7,046 nucleotides of DNA from an uncultured Actinomyces sp. (GCA_938028585.1 CALIZH010000278.1:1-7046), one strand, 5' to 3'; positions 1-6,772 are shown, counted from the first letter of the stretch. Numbers and translations: made by a program. Notes: a model not told the origin generated them from the sequence alone.

Positions 1-93
1 GGGAATCGTGCCGTGAAGCTGGGGATCGTCTTCCGCGCGTGCTCCGTGTGTTTCCTCGTTTGGATCGTGCGTGAAGAATGATTCGCCCGCCAT
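1..93 (-). CDS. N-terminal fragment of an unrecognised protein (partial, runs off the left edge)
   Basis: The first 31 codons of a minus-strand gene are present, reading MAGESFFTHDPNEETHGARA and then EDDPQLHGTIP with no stop before the window edge. The ATG at 93-91 is preceded by a strong Shine-Dalgarno, AAGGAGG (complement of 98-104), four bases upstream, which is the main reason to call a gene here. The visible part is hydrophilic and acidic, with several His, Asp and Glu residues and no signal peptide or membrane segment. I do not recognise the family from this short piece. It is divergent from the membrane-protein gene starting at 382 and is separated from it by 288 bases. Confidence 0.72.
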   Translation of the reverse strand, partial: MAGESFFTHDPNEETHGARAEDDPQLHGTIP

Positions 94-97
94 GAGT

Positions 98-104
98 CCT
101 CCTT
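98..104 (-). promoter_or_regulatory. Ribosome binding site of the partial left-edge gene
   Basis: The minus strand reads AAGGAGG followed by ACTC and then ATG. This near-perfect anti-16S match fixes the start of the truncated gene, which would otherwise be too short to call. Confidence 0.75.
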
Positions 105-312
105 GGTTAGCCCTCTCGCGTGGTCGGTGAGTGGTCGCGATGGGCTGTGTTTGCCGCCTAGTGAGCCGGACCTATTCTATCGACGAGGCCGCACAGACGC
201 TGCGCGGTCGGGCCGCGGTTCGCTCCTGGCGTTCACATTTCATTCGCGCTTCCCACACAACAATTCGCCGCGCTAATGAAGGCGCTTCTGGGCACATTAG
301 AAGGGATAACTT

Positions 313-349
313 TTTACAGATAATGTTTTAATAGATAACCTTCAAGGTT
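313..349 (+). promoter_or_regulatory. Possible promoter with a 13-bp palindrome upstream of the 382 gene
   Basis: TTTACA at 313-318 matches the -35 consensus at five of six positions. At a 17-base spacing the -10 position would be TAACCT (336-341), a poor match. That position falls on a perfect inverted repeat, AACCTT-C-AAGGTT (337-349). A palindrome placed over the -10 region suggests a regulator site, but no regulator is identified. Other AT-rich -10 candidates exist nearby, such as GATAAT at 319-324, so the exact promoter is uncertain. Confidence 0.3.
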
Positions 350-381
350 GGTAATGAACAAAACAGATCGATAAGGACGAC

Positions 382-945
382 ATGTCTCAATTCACCCCGA
401 ATTCCGCTTCTCCCGCCCCTCAAGGCTTCCCCGTCCCCCAAGGACAGTACCAAGCACCTCAGGCCCCACAGCCGCCTCGGAAAAAGGGAAGCGCCGGAGT
501 GTGGATTGCGGTTGCTATCGTCTTAGCAATCATCTGTGGGTTCTTCTTAATGAAAGCGCTCGTTCGCAGTGGTTCATCGAACTCCGCGTCTGACCCTTCG
601 TCATCGGCGTCAAGTTCTCCGACCCCTACTTCGTCTTACCTCGACGAGGGAATCACTGTTGAGATCACTACGGAGAGCAGAAAGGCGTGTCGAAAAGCGG
701 TAGACGAGTCCGGAAAGATGGATGCCACCACCATCATCAAGACGCTCTCCGTGAGGAACCAGGGCAAAACCGAGAGTGGGGACTTGAAATATACGTACAC
801 CGCTTCTCTCACGGGTACCGCTAAGGGCGCAACGGCTGAGAGCACCTATGAGGTCACCTGTAACGTTGTTAATCCCCACGACACGAACAAATACTTTGTC
901 GACGGAGATCCAAGCATCACTCCCGACCCGACTTCATCCCACTGA
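382..945 (+). CDS. Single-pass membrane protein with a small extracellular domain, function unknown
   Basis: This is a 187-residue protein whose start is supported by AAGGA a few bases before the ATG. Residues 1-32 are rich in Pro, Gln and Ala. A positive patch (RKK, about 33-35) precedes one membrane helix at about 39-61, giving a predicted cytoplasmic N-terminus and exported C-terminus. A Ser/Pro/Thr linker (about 63-85) leads to a domain of about 95 residues (about 88-182) with a likely beta-rich pattern. The domain has only two cysteines, Cys103 and Cys160, which could form a disulfide outside the cell. This architecture is common among small actinobacterial envelope proteins, many unnamed. 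I do not recognise the ectodomain and assign no function. It converges on the sulfatase gene and seems to be transcribed alone. Confidence 0.85.
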   Translation: MSQFTPNSASPAPQGFPVPQGQYQAPQAPQPPRKKGSAGVWIAVAIVLAIICGFFLMKALVRSGSSNSASDPSSSASSSPTPTSSYLDEGITVEITTESRKACRKAVDESGKMDATTIIKTLSVRNQGKTESGDLKYTYTASLTGTAKGATAESTYEVTCNVVNPHDTNKYFVDGDPSITPDPTSSH

Positions 946-990
946 CCCTTCACGAGAAGGTTCACGATCGAGACGAACCTGGCTACAGCC
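946..990. terminator. Convergent gap with weak hairpins, possible bidirectional terminator
   Basis: This gap lies between two converging stop codons. It holds CCTTC-ACGA-GAAGG (947-960) and the partly overlapping AGGTTC...GAACCT (958-980; 6-bp stem, 11-base loop). A small GGCT/AGCC hairpin (981-990) follows. No run of T follows on either strand, so this is not a classic intrinsic terminator. Both transcripts need to end here, which is the main argument for a terminator role. A further hairpin at 997-1013 (CGCTTC/GAAGCG) lies inside the end of the sulfatase gene. Confidence 0.3.
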
Positions 991-2478
991 CTAACGCGCT
1001 TCTTCGCGAAGCGGATAGGAATGCGCCAGCACCTTCACGGCCTCGCGTCCGGAAACTAAATGTCCTTCAGACACATATCCTTCTTCGCGTCCTTCGAGTT
1101 CGGCGATCAGGTACTTTCTTCCGCGAATGAGTGCCTCGCTATCCTCAGCGCTTCGCGCATCAGCGGAAAGTTTGCACAGGTCGAGCAATTCCTGGGGATC
1201 TTCATCGAGGTTGAAAAGCTGTTCCACTCCCCAAGTGGAGAACCACACGTACTTGTAGGATCCGAAACGAATCCACTGAATCGATTGGTCAAACAAGTAA
1301 TGCTCCCCGTGGAGGTACTCTCTCCACGGAACTTCATCATCGGCCTCGGCAATCAAGGGAAGAACAGAGCGCCCCTCAACTTCCTCAGGAATCTCCACGC
1401 CGGCAACGTCCAGCAGGGTTGGCATCACGTCACGAATCTCAACCACGCTGTCCACGCGTGCGCCGGGCGCGATGCCCGCACCGTAGAGGATGAAGGGAAC
1501 GTGCGAGGAGGCCTCGTAAGGATAGCCCTTACGCCACAAACCGTGATCGCCCATCATATCCCCGTGGTCGGAGACAAAAGCGATCACCGTATTTTCAGCC
1601 AGTCCGAACTCCCCTAGCGTCTGGATGAAGCGAGAAATCTGAGAATCGATGTGGGTCATGTGCCCGTAGTAGCCGGCGCGTGCAAGCCGCACGTCCCGCT
1701 CACGATAGCGAGCAGCGAGGGCGGTGGGATCCCAATCCCGACGCTCTTCACTCATCAATTCATCCGACCAATTGTCCTCGTCCGGAAGAGTGAGTTCGTC
1801 TTGGTCGTAACTATCGAAGGCCCACTGCGGCGGATCAAGCGGAGCGTGCGGACGATGGAAGGACAGGTAGAGGAAGAATGGACAGGTGGGGTCGCGCCGG
1901 TAGAGCCACTGCGTTGCCTCGGTGACAATCCAATTCGTGGGGTGCAGTTTTTCCGCCTTATCCCAGGGACGCGCAACCATCGAATTACATTCGAGGCCAT
2001 TATCGATGTAGTCCTCCGCGGCACCCACGCCTTCTTGCTCACGCAGCCACGCCAGGTAGTCGTCGTACATCCGGCAATCGCGCTCGCGGTGACGCGAGTA
2101 GTGAAGATAGCCATCGTGCAAAATGACATCATCAAAACCAATGCGACCGCGCTCTGGCCAGTAGTGCATCTTTCCGATTGCTTGGGTTTGGTACCCGGCA
2201 TCGCGAAGTGCCCCGGGAAGCGTAACCGGCATATCGAAAGTGATCCCGTCCTGATAGCCGATTCGACGGTGCGTCGTTGGGGCGGTCCCGGTCATGAGTC
2301 CCATCCGAGAAGGAACACAGGTGGGGCAAGCCGCATAGGCCTGCGTCATCTGAGCTCCTCCCCCAGCTAGCTGATCAAGATAGGGGGTGCGCACGTCGGG
2401 GTGTCCCAGAATCGACAGGCAATCCCCCCTCCATTGATCAACGGCAATGAGGACGATATTCGGATGGTTCTCACTCAC
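991..2478 (-). CDS. Cysteine-type (formylglycine) sulfatase, cytoplasmic, AslA-like
   Basis: This is a type I sulfatase of the alkaline phosphatase superfamily, 495 residues, predicted to hydrolyse a sulfate ester or sulfamate on an imported substrate. The signature CVPSRMGLMTG starts at Cys54, the residue converted to formylglycine, with Arg58 beside it. The usual active-site residues are present: Asp14 (IAVDQWRGD), Lys103 and His105 (GKMHYW), the PHxP-type segment at 207-213 (FHRPHAP), Asp304-His305 (VSDHGD) and Lys317. The C-terminal LFNLDEDPQE motif (421-430) is typical of the family. I chose the GTG at 2478 because AGGAG lies five bases upstream and the protein then begins directly with the core strand NIVLIAVDQ. 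An in-frame ATG at 2598 would add 40 unrelated residues overlapping the permease gene. There is no signal peptide, so it should act in the cytoplasm. It is the last gene of the operon, eight bases after the permease stop. The substrate is unknown. Confidence 0.93.
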   Translation of the reverse strand: MSENHPNIVLIAVDQWRGDCLSILGHPDVRTPYLDQLAGGGAQMTQAYAACPTCVPSRMGLMTGTAPTTHRRIGYQDGITFDMPVTLPGALRDAGYQTQAIGKMHYWPERGRIGFDDVILHDGYLHYSRHRERDCRMYDDYLAWLREQEGVGAAEDYIDNGLECNSMVARPWDKAEKLHPTNWIVTEATQWLYRRDPTCPFFLYLSFHRPHAPLDPPQWAFDSYDQDELTLPDEDNWSDELMSEERRDWDPTALAARYRERDVRLARAGYYGHMTHIDSQISRFIQTLGEFGLAENTVIAFVSDHGDMMGDHGLWRKGYPYEASSHVPFILYGAGIAPGARVDSVVEIRDVMPTLLDVAGVEIPEEVEGRSVLPLIAEADDEVPWREYLHGEHYLFDQSIQWIRFGSYKYVWFSTWGVEQLFNLDEDPQELLDLCKLSADARSAEDSEALIRGRKYLIAELEGREEGYVSEGHLVSGREAVKVLAHSYPLREEAR

Positions 2479-2483
2479 GGTTA

Positions 2484-2488
2484 CTCCT
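2484..2488 (-). promoter_or_regulatory. Ribosome binding site that fixes the sulfatase GTG start
   Basis: The minus strand reads AGGAG, then TAACC, then GTG. The site overlaps the TAG stop of the upstream permease, so translation of the two genes is probably coupled. It favours the GTG at 2478 over the upstream ATG at 2598. Confidence 0.75.
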
Positions 2489-3374
2489 ACTTGATACCCG
2501 TCATCGCGATGCCCTGAACGATGTGCTTCTGCGTGAGGACGAAGAGCAAGCACACGGGGATAAACAGCATGAGAGATCCCATTGCCGTCAGGTTCCAAGC
2601 GGTGAAAGATTCACTCTTAAAGATTGATAGTCCAATAGTAATTGTTCGCATCTCCAGCGAGCTGGTCGCAATCAAAGGCCACAAGAATTCATTCATCTGG
2701 AAAACGAAGGTGAACAATCCCAGGACCGTCAGTGCGGGTTTGCACTGCGGGAGAACAATCGAACGGTAGATCCGCAGCTCATGTGCTCCGTCCACGCGAG
2801 CGGCCTCGATCAAAGAATCGGGTACGCCCGCAATGAACTGGCGCATGAGGAAGATCGAGAAAGCACTCATGAGGAATGGCATGACCAGACCCTGATAGGT
2901 ATCAAGCCATCCGATCTGCGAGAACCACACATAGAGCGGGATCATACGCACGAAGAGCGGGATCATCATGGTCGACAAGATCGCAATGAAGAACACCTGT
3001 TTGCCCGGGAAATCAAACTTCGCAAAAACGTACCCGACCAGCGGAGCGAAAACGATGTGCGAGCAGGTGATCAGTCCTGCGACCAAGATCGAGTTGAAGA
3101 GGAAACGTCCAAAGGGCGCCGCTGCAAAGAGCCTCCCAATGTTCTCCCACTGCCATTTCGCAGGGATGAGAACCGCTGATCCACCGGAAACTTCCGCATC
3201 GGATTGGAAAGCCAAAGAGATCATGTACAGCAGCGGGGCAACAGCGATCGCAGCAGCAATCCATATGAAGATCAGCGAAACCACGCGTGCACCCGGGAAG
3301 AGCTCTTCGTCAGCAATGCTCTTCTTCTTTTTGATGACTGCCGAGGCCGGGGGCGGGGTTGGTGCGCACATCAT
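2487..3374 (-). CDS. CUT1 sugar ABC transporter permease, MalG-type
   Basis: This 295-residue inner-membrane subunit forms half of the substrate channel of a carbohydrate importer. Six membrane helices are visible at about 32-56, 93-120, 127-151, 160-181, 213-236 and 262-281. The EAA loop that contacts the ATPase is clear at about 190-209 (EAARVDGAHELRIYRSIVLP), with the conserved EAA, Gly and final LP. The short Lys-rich N-terminal tail and six-helix layout match MalG rather than MalF. The start overlaps the previous permease stop as ATGA, indicating translational coupling. A second ATG follows immediately, so the first residue is ambiguous by one codon. It pairs with the permease at 3371-4264 and the binding protein at 4268-5596. 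Confidence 0.94.
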   Translation of the reverse strand: MMCAPTPPPASAVIKKKKSIADEELFPGARVVSLIFIWIAAAIAVAPLLYMISLAFQSDAEVSGGSAVLIPAKWQWENIGRLFAAAPFGRFLFNSILVAGLITCSHIVFAPLVGYVFAKFDFPGKQVFFIAILSTMMIPLFVRMIPLYVWFSQIGWLDTYQGLVMPFLMSAFSIFLMRQFIAGVPDSLIEAARVDGAHELRIYRSIVLPQCKPALTVLGLFTFVFQMNEFLWPLIATSSLEMRTITIGLSIFKSESFTAWNLTAMGSLMLFIPVCLLFVLTQKHIVQGIAMTGIK

Positions 3375-4264
3375 AGTGCCTCTTTCCTTCGTCCCGTCCG
3401 AATCTGGATCAGGGACAAAACCATAATGACTGCCAAGAAGGCGAAGCTCATGGCGGACGCGTAGCCCAAGTTTCCACTCTGGAAGGTCTCACGGTAGACC
3501 TGGTAGACGTACAAGCTCGTGGCGTTTCCGGGCCCACCATTGGTCACCAAGTACGGTAGGCCAAATTGCTGGAGGGTTGAAATCATTCCGACCAGACCAA
3601 CAAAGAGTGTTGTCGGGGCAAGGAGTGGAAGGGTCAAGGACCAGAAACGCTTCCAAGGGGATGCACCATCAAGGCGCGCGGCCTCGTAAATCTGAGGATC
3701 GATGCCCTGCAAGCCAGCCAGGAAAAGAAGCATGAAGTAGCCGGCTTCTTGCCACACGGTAATCCCAACGAGCGTTGCCAGCGGCGCGGTGGTGAGCCAC
3801 TGCTGGGTGGGAAGATGCAGGCTGGAGAGCACCGAGTTCAAGATACCCGTCGTCGGGTCCAAGATATTGCGCCACATCAAGCCAACGATGGCCACCGAGG
3901 TCATGTAGGGAGTCAGGATCATCGTGCGCGCAAGGGTGCGCCCACGGAATTTCTGGTTGAGGATGAGAGCAAGGAGCAAGCCCACGCACGCACCCAAAAT
4001 CAGTGCCGAGGCCGCATAGATCAGGGTGATTCCAAAGGCGTGTTGGACTTCGGGGTCACGGATGATCGAGGAATAGTTCTTCCACCCCACGGGGCGCAGC
4101 GTTGTAAAGCCGCGCGTGAAGGACAGCTGAAATTCCTGGATCAGCGGCCAGAACATGAAGAGAACGAAGTAGATGACCGCGGGGGTCAGGAAGAGATACG
4201 CGGTACGCGCTTGGCGTGCGCGCATCCCTCCCCGACGCCCCCGGTTCCGAGTCGAGACGGACAT
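3371..4264 (-). CDS. CUT1 sugar ABC transporter permease, MalF-type
   Basis: This 297-residue permease pairs with the MalG-type subunit. The Arg-rich N-terminus (1-20) precedes a first helix at about 23-45. Further helices are at about 79-103, 115-133, 160-184, 214-236 and 267-289. The EAA loop starts at Glu194 (EAARLDGASPWKRFW) and ends with LP at 212-213. The segment LVTNGGPGNATSLYVYQVYR (239-258) is characteristic of MalF/UgpA-type sugar permeases. The ATG at 4264 is three bases after the binding-protein stop. It lacks a clear ribosome binding site, so it may depend on coupling. Met14, preceded by a GGGGAGGG run that is too close for ideal use, is a less likely alternative start. Confidence 0.94.
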   Translation of the reverse strand: MSVSTRNRGRRGGMRARQARTAYLFLTPAVIYFVLFMFWPLIQEFQLSFTRGFTTLRPVGWKNYSSIIRDPEVQHAFGITLIYAASALILGACVGLLLALILNQKFRGRTLARTMILTPYMTSVAIVGLMWRNILDPTTGILNSVLSSLHLPTQQWLTTAPLATLVGITVWQEAGYFMLLFLAGLQGIDPQIYEAARLDGASPWKRFWSLTLPLLAPTTLFVGLVGMISTLQQFGLPYLVTNGGPGNATSLYVYQVYRETFQSGNLGYASAMSFAFLAVIMVLSLIQIRTGRRKEAL

Positions 4265-4267
4265 GAG

Positions 4268-5596
4268 TTACTGCTTCAGGAGTCCCGCAACCGTGGTCTC
4301 GTAGGTCTGGACCTGAGCAGCCGGGTCCTTTCCGTTGAGGATGATCTCTTCGTACATCACCTTGCGAGCGTCCGAGATCTTCGCGGCGTTTTCGTTACCC
4401 CAGAATGCCTTGTCGGGGGTCGAGGCAAATTCACGCGACTTAGCGACGACGGAGAGAATCGGATCGTTCTTCACAACGTCAGAGTTCGCCCAGGACTTAC
4501 GCGACATTGCCATTCCGGTCTCAGCGGTGACTGCTTCTTGGACCTTGAGGCTGGTCATGTCCTTGATGAGCTGCCATGCGAGCTCTGCGTTCTGCGACTT
4601 CGAGGGGATCATCATGCCCGAGCCTGCCAGGTAGGTCTTCTGGACATCGCCCTTGAGGGGTTCACCAACGGTCAGCGGGAAGTTCGGGTCTTCCTTGCGC
4701 ACTGCCGAGATATCCCAGGGACCGGTGAGGATGAAGCCTGCTCGCTTGGAGGTGAAGACCTTGCGCGGTGCGGCGTAGTCATTCGAGGCGACGGGAACCG
4801 GTGCCAGCTTGTCCTTGTAGATCAGGTCGTACTGGAACTGCATGGCCTCGGTTGCTTTGGCTGCGGGAGTCATGGGCTCGTTGCCATCCTTGGTGAAGGT
4901 AACCCCAGCCTGCATGAGGAAGGGGACGGTGTAGGAGGCATCGTTGTTGAGTGCCAGACCGTATTCAACGCCGGATTCCTGGATCTTCTTGGAGGCCTCG
5001 CGCAGTTCAGCCCACGTCTTGGGCATGGTCACGCCTGCCTTATCCATCATTTCCTTGTTACCGAAGACGAGGCCGCCCATGGTCACGTGGAGAGGGATGC
5101 CGTAGGTCTTGCCGTCGGCCTGGCGGTTTGCAAGGCCGGATTCGACGAAGTCATCGAGGAATCCGGGTTCCTTCTGGAGGAAGGGATCGAGGGACATGAT
5201 ATTGCCGTCTGCGCCCCAGCGAGTGGACCACCAGCCGCCGTTTTCTTCGACGAGGTCAGGAGTCTGGCCTGAGAGGAAGTCAGCGGTAAGCTTTTGCTGC
5301 AGGTCGCCCCACTGGTAGTACTGGACGTTGATCTTGACGTTGTGTTCCTTCTCGAAGGCCGCGAAGGTGTCGGTGTAGGCCTTGTAATCGCGGCCCGCCG
5401 ACATGTAGATCAGGATTTCTTTACCGGTGCGATCGCCCTTGATTCCCAGTGACTGCGAGGATTCGCTTGAGGAGTCAGAGGACTGTTGTCCCACTCCACC
5501 AGGCGTTGAGCACGCGGCAAGAGAAGCGGCCATGACGAAAGCCGCGCATACCGACAGAGTGCGGCTGAGCCGCTTAGAAGAGCTGTGTCGCATCAT
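4268..5596 (-). CDS. CUT1 extracellular sugar-binding lipoprotein
   Basis: This 442-residue family 1 solute-binding protein captures the substrate outside the cell and delivers it to the two permeases. The signal peptide has a charged start (RHSSSKRLSR), a hydrophobic core (about 13-25) and the lipobox LAAC with Cys29 as the lipidated residue. A Ser-rich linker (39-50) tethers the mature domain. Family features include TADFLSGQTPDLVEENGGWW (104-123), the hinge-region TYGIPL (164-169) and the C-lobe segment GSGMMIPSKSQNAELAW (325-341). AAGGAG lies four bases before the first ATG and seven before the second, so the protein may start at either of two adjacent Met codons. Its gene follows the LacI stop after 24 bases with no visible terminator. 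Several exposed Trp and Tyr residues (Trp96, Trp122, Trp123, Trp127, Trp294) fit sugar stacking. The ligand cannot be named. Confidence 0.94.
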   Translation of the reverse strand: MMRHSSSKRLSRTLSVCAAFVMAASLAACSTPGGVGQQSSDSSSESSQSLGIKGDRTGKEILIYMSAGRDYKAYTDTFAAFEKEHNVKINVQYYQWGDLQQKLTADFLSGQTPDLVEENGGWWSTRWGADGNIMSLDPFLQKEPGFLDDFVESGLANRQADGKTYGIPLHVTMGGLVFGNKEMMDKAGVTMPKTWAELREASKKIQESGVEYGLALNNDASYTVPFLMQAGVTFTKDGNEPMTPAAKATEAMQFQYDLIYKDKLAPVPVASNDYAAPRKVFTSKRAGFILTGPWDISAVRKEDPNFPLTVGEPLKGDVQKTYLAGSGMMIPSKSQNAELAWQLIKDMTSLKVQEAVTAETGMAMSRKSWANSDVVKNDPILSVVAKSREFASTPDKAFWGNENAAKISDARKVMYEEIILNGKDPAAQVQTYETTVAGLLKQ

Positions 5597-5600
5597 TGCG

Positions 5601-5606
5601 CTCCTT
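5601..5606 (-). promoter_or_regulatory. Ribosome binding site of the binding-protein gene
   Basis: The minus strand reads AAGGAG, then CGCA, then ATGATG. Spacing is four bases to the first ATG and seven to the second; the latter is nearer to the usual optimum, so the start is uncertain by one codon. The strong site fits the need for more binding protein than permease. Confidence 0.65.
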
Positions 5607-5620
5607 ATGTTCTTTCTCGT

Positions 5621-6625
5621 TTAGTGCGTCGTCCCTCGGGGCATGTAGTGCCACCGAAGGGTCAGCGTTGTCGACTCCGGTTCTTCACCGCTGAGTGTGG
5701 ACAGTAGAGTGACCGCGCTATCCAGGTCCCGGTTGTCGAGGCCGATTGTGGACAGTGCGGGGTGAAGGTCGCCGCCATCAACGGAGGCACCTGTGCCGAT
5801 GATTTGGAGATCATCGGGGATTGCGATTCCGCATTGAGTCGCTGCAAGGACTGCGCCAATGGCAACTCGGTCAGAATCGCAATACACCGCATCGGGAAGG
5901 GGATCTCGACCGGTGAAAATCTTGGTGGCGCACTGGAAAGCAGAGGGGATGCTCCCCTCTGTATACGCCAAAACTTCAGGGGCACCCAGGTTCGAATCGC
6001 TGAGGAAACTCGTGTATGCGTGCCAGCGCGGTTCGTTTTCAAGTTCTTCGGCGCTTCGGCGCTGGGTGAGGTAGGCGATCTTCTTCGCTCCCCCCTTAAC
6101 GAGATCACTGAGAGCCTGCGTGATCCCCACGGTTTCATCAATGGTTACGCCGATATAGGAGGGTGTTGGAGGAAGGGTTCCAAAGATCATGGTGGGGATT
6201 GGCGGGCTTGGGAGGAGGTCCATGAGAGCCTGAGCACTGGTTGGATTGCAGGCGAGGCATGCGCTGTCGTAGAGGCCGCACGACAGGGCGTTGACGATCT
6301 GTTGTTCTTCGCCGATGCGAACTGGGATCGACACTAGGTGGAGGTTTTCTTCTTCGAGGCGCGTGCTCGCATGCAGTTGGAATCGCTCGACGAAGCGGTC
6401 CATGGGAGGGGTGTAGAAAAAGCAGATTGTGCGCGTGGCACCGGATTTCAGGGAAGAGCCAAGGATTGAACGTGTGTAGCCAAGGCTTCGAGCGGCCTCG
6501 TGAACCTTCTTCTGGGTCGCAGAAGTGAACGCGTCTGCGCGACTACCGCTGAGGATGAGTGAAGCGGTAGTCGGTGAAACTCCAGCGTTTCGTGCGACGT
6601 CGACAAGTCGGACCCGTGAGGCCAT
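5621..6625 (-). CDS. LacI-family transcriptional regulator, probable local repressor of the operon
   Basis: This 334-residue regulator has an N-terminal LacI helix-turn-helix at about 5-26 (VRLVDVARNAGVSPTTASLI). It continues with helix 3 and a hinge (about 34-60, EAARSLGY then ILGSSL), then a periplasmic-binding-protein-like sensor domain (about 65-330). The recognition helix reads SPTTASLI, so the positions that are Tyr-Gln-Arg in LacI are Pro, Thr and Leu here. The hinge leucine that enters the minor groove at a central CG step is present (Leu59). This is the first gene of the operon and sits 24 bases before the transporter genes. CG-centred palindromes lie 34-56 bases upstream, so autoregulation is likely. 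No clear ribosome binding site precedes the ATG. The effector is probably the imported sugar or a product of it, which is inferred from context. Confidence 0.93.
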   Translation of the reverse strand: MASRVRLVDVARNAGVSPTTASLILSGSRADAFTSATQKKVHEAARSLGYTRSILGSSLKSGATRTICFFYTPPMDRFVERFQLHASTRLEEENLHLVSIPVRIGEEQQIVNALSCGLYDSACLACNPTSAQALMDLLPSPPIPTMIFGTLPPTPSYIGVTIDETVGITQALSDLVKGGAKKIAYLTQRRSAEELENEPRWHAYTSFLSDSNLGAPEVLAYTEGSIPSAFQCATKIFTGRDPLPDAVYCDSDRVAIGAVLAATQCGIAIPDDLQIIGTGASVDGGDLHPALSTIGLDNRDLDSAVTLLSTLSGEEPESTTLTLRWHYMPRGTTH

Positions 6626-6631
6626 GTCGAT

Positions 6632-6661
6632 ACTGTAGCGTGTGCCCCCAGACGAATTAAA
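6632..6661 (-). promoter_or_regulatory. Alternative promoter giving a leaderless lacI transcript
   Basis: TACAGT (complement of 6632-6637) ends exactly seven bases before the A of the lacI ATG, the position expected if transcription starts on the start codon. The possible -35, TTTAAT at an 18-base spacing (complement of 6656-6661), is weak and touches the first operator. The lack of a ribosome binding site before lacI makes this worth listing. Confidence 0.3.
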
Positions 6662-6681
6662 ACGTTTTCATAAAACGTTAT
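6659..6681. promoter_or_regulatory. Probable tandem LacI-type operators
   Basis: AAAACGTTTT (6659-6668) is a perfect 10-bp palindrome centred on CG, the hallmark of LacI/PurR-family operators. A second copy, AAAACGTTAT (6672-6681), has one mismatch and lies 13 bp away centre to centre. Together they form a larger perfect inverted repeat, AACGTTTT-CAT-AAAACGTT (6661-6679; 8-bp arms, 3-base loop). The position directly before the lacI gene, overlapping candidate -10 and -35 boxes, supports repression by the adjacent LacI protein. Confidence 0.75.
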
Positions 6682-6703
6682 AACTCTGTTATCTGGCACA
6701 CAA
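6677..6703 (-). promoter_or_regulatory. Candidate operon promoter overlapping the operators
   Basis: On the minus strand TATAAC (complement of 6677-6682) matches five of six -10 positions. It lies 15 bases after TTGTGT (complement of 6698-6703), a partial -35; the spacing is short. Transcription would start near 6670, inside the operator pair, so a bound LacI protein would block it. The leader before lacI would be about 45 bases. Confidence 0.4.
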
Positions 6704-6730
6704 TGATGCCTTTCTTGCGGATAAGCTCCT

Positions 6731-6739
6731 TGATAGAAT
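6731..6739 (+). promoter_or_regulatory. Candidate extended -10 promoter for the L12-like gene
   Basis: TGATAGAAT contains an extended -10 motif (TGn) joined to TAGAAT, five of six matches to consensus. The -35 position at 17 bases (TTTCTT, 6711-6716) is poor, which is common for extended -10 promoters. Start would be near 6746, giving a leader of about 33 bases that carries the ribosome binding site. Confidence 0.45.
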
Positions 6740-6764
6740 CACCCGTATCACAAAGACACAGCCC

Positions 6765-6772
6765 AAAGGAGG
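6765..6772 (+). promoter_or_regulatory. Strong ribosome binding site of the L12-like gene
   Basis: AAAGGAGG lies six bases before the ATG at 6779, an optimal distance. This secures the start of a short gene. Confidence 0.8.

Larger units (their letters stand above)
94..381. other. Divergent intergenic region with no convincing gene
   Basis: These 288 bases separate two divergent genes. The left part (to about 290) is GC-rich; the part from about 300 to 345 is clearly AT-rich and is the likely promoter zone for the plus-strand gene. A possible minus-strand -10 box, TAGAAT (complement of 174-179), lies about 80 bases before the left gene but has no clear -35 partner. A 66-codon GTG-started frame at 131-331 crosses this region. 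It has no ribosome binding site, and its product looks like random Arg-rich translation, so I do not call it. Confidence 0.55.

Noticed and set aside
131..331. 66-codon GTG-started frame in the left intergenic region
   Set aside because: It has no ribosome binding site and an Arg-rich random-looking product, and its end runs through the AT-rich promoter zone of the next gene.
997..1013. Hairpin CGCTTC-TTCGC-GAAGCG as a terminator of the 382 gene
   Set aside because: It lies inside the last codons of the sulfatase gene and is not followed by a T run. It may contribute to termination, but coding constraint explains it equally well.
1651..2370. 239-codon plus-strand frame inside the sulfatase gene
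   Set aside because: It lies wholly within the sulfatase core, which carries all catalytic motifs on the other strand. There is no supporting ribosome binding site or domain.
2479..2598. 40-residue N-terminal extension of the sulfatase from the upstream ATG
   Set aside because: The extension overlaps the conserved C-terminus of the MalG-type permease and resembles no sulfatase. The GTG at 2478 has a well-placed AGGAG and starts at the usual family N-terminus.
3749..5272. 507-codon open frame on the plus strand, antisense to the binding protein and MalF-type permease
   Set aside because: The opposite strand encodes two clear family proteins throughout. The antisense product is a low-complexity His/Arg/Gly-rich translation without a recognisable fold, as expected from third-position GC bias.
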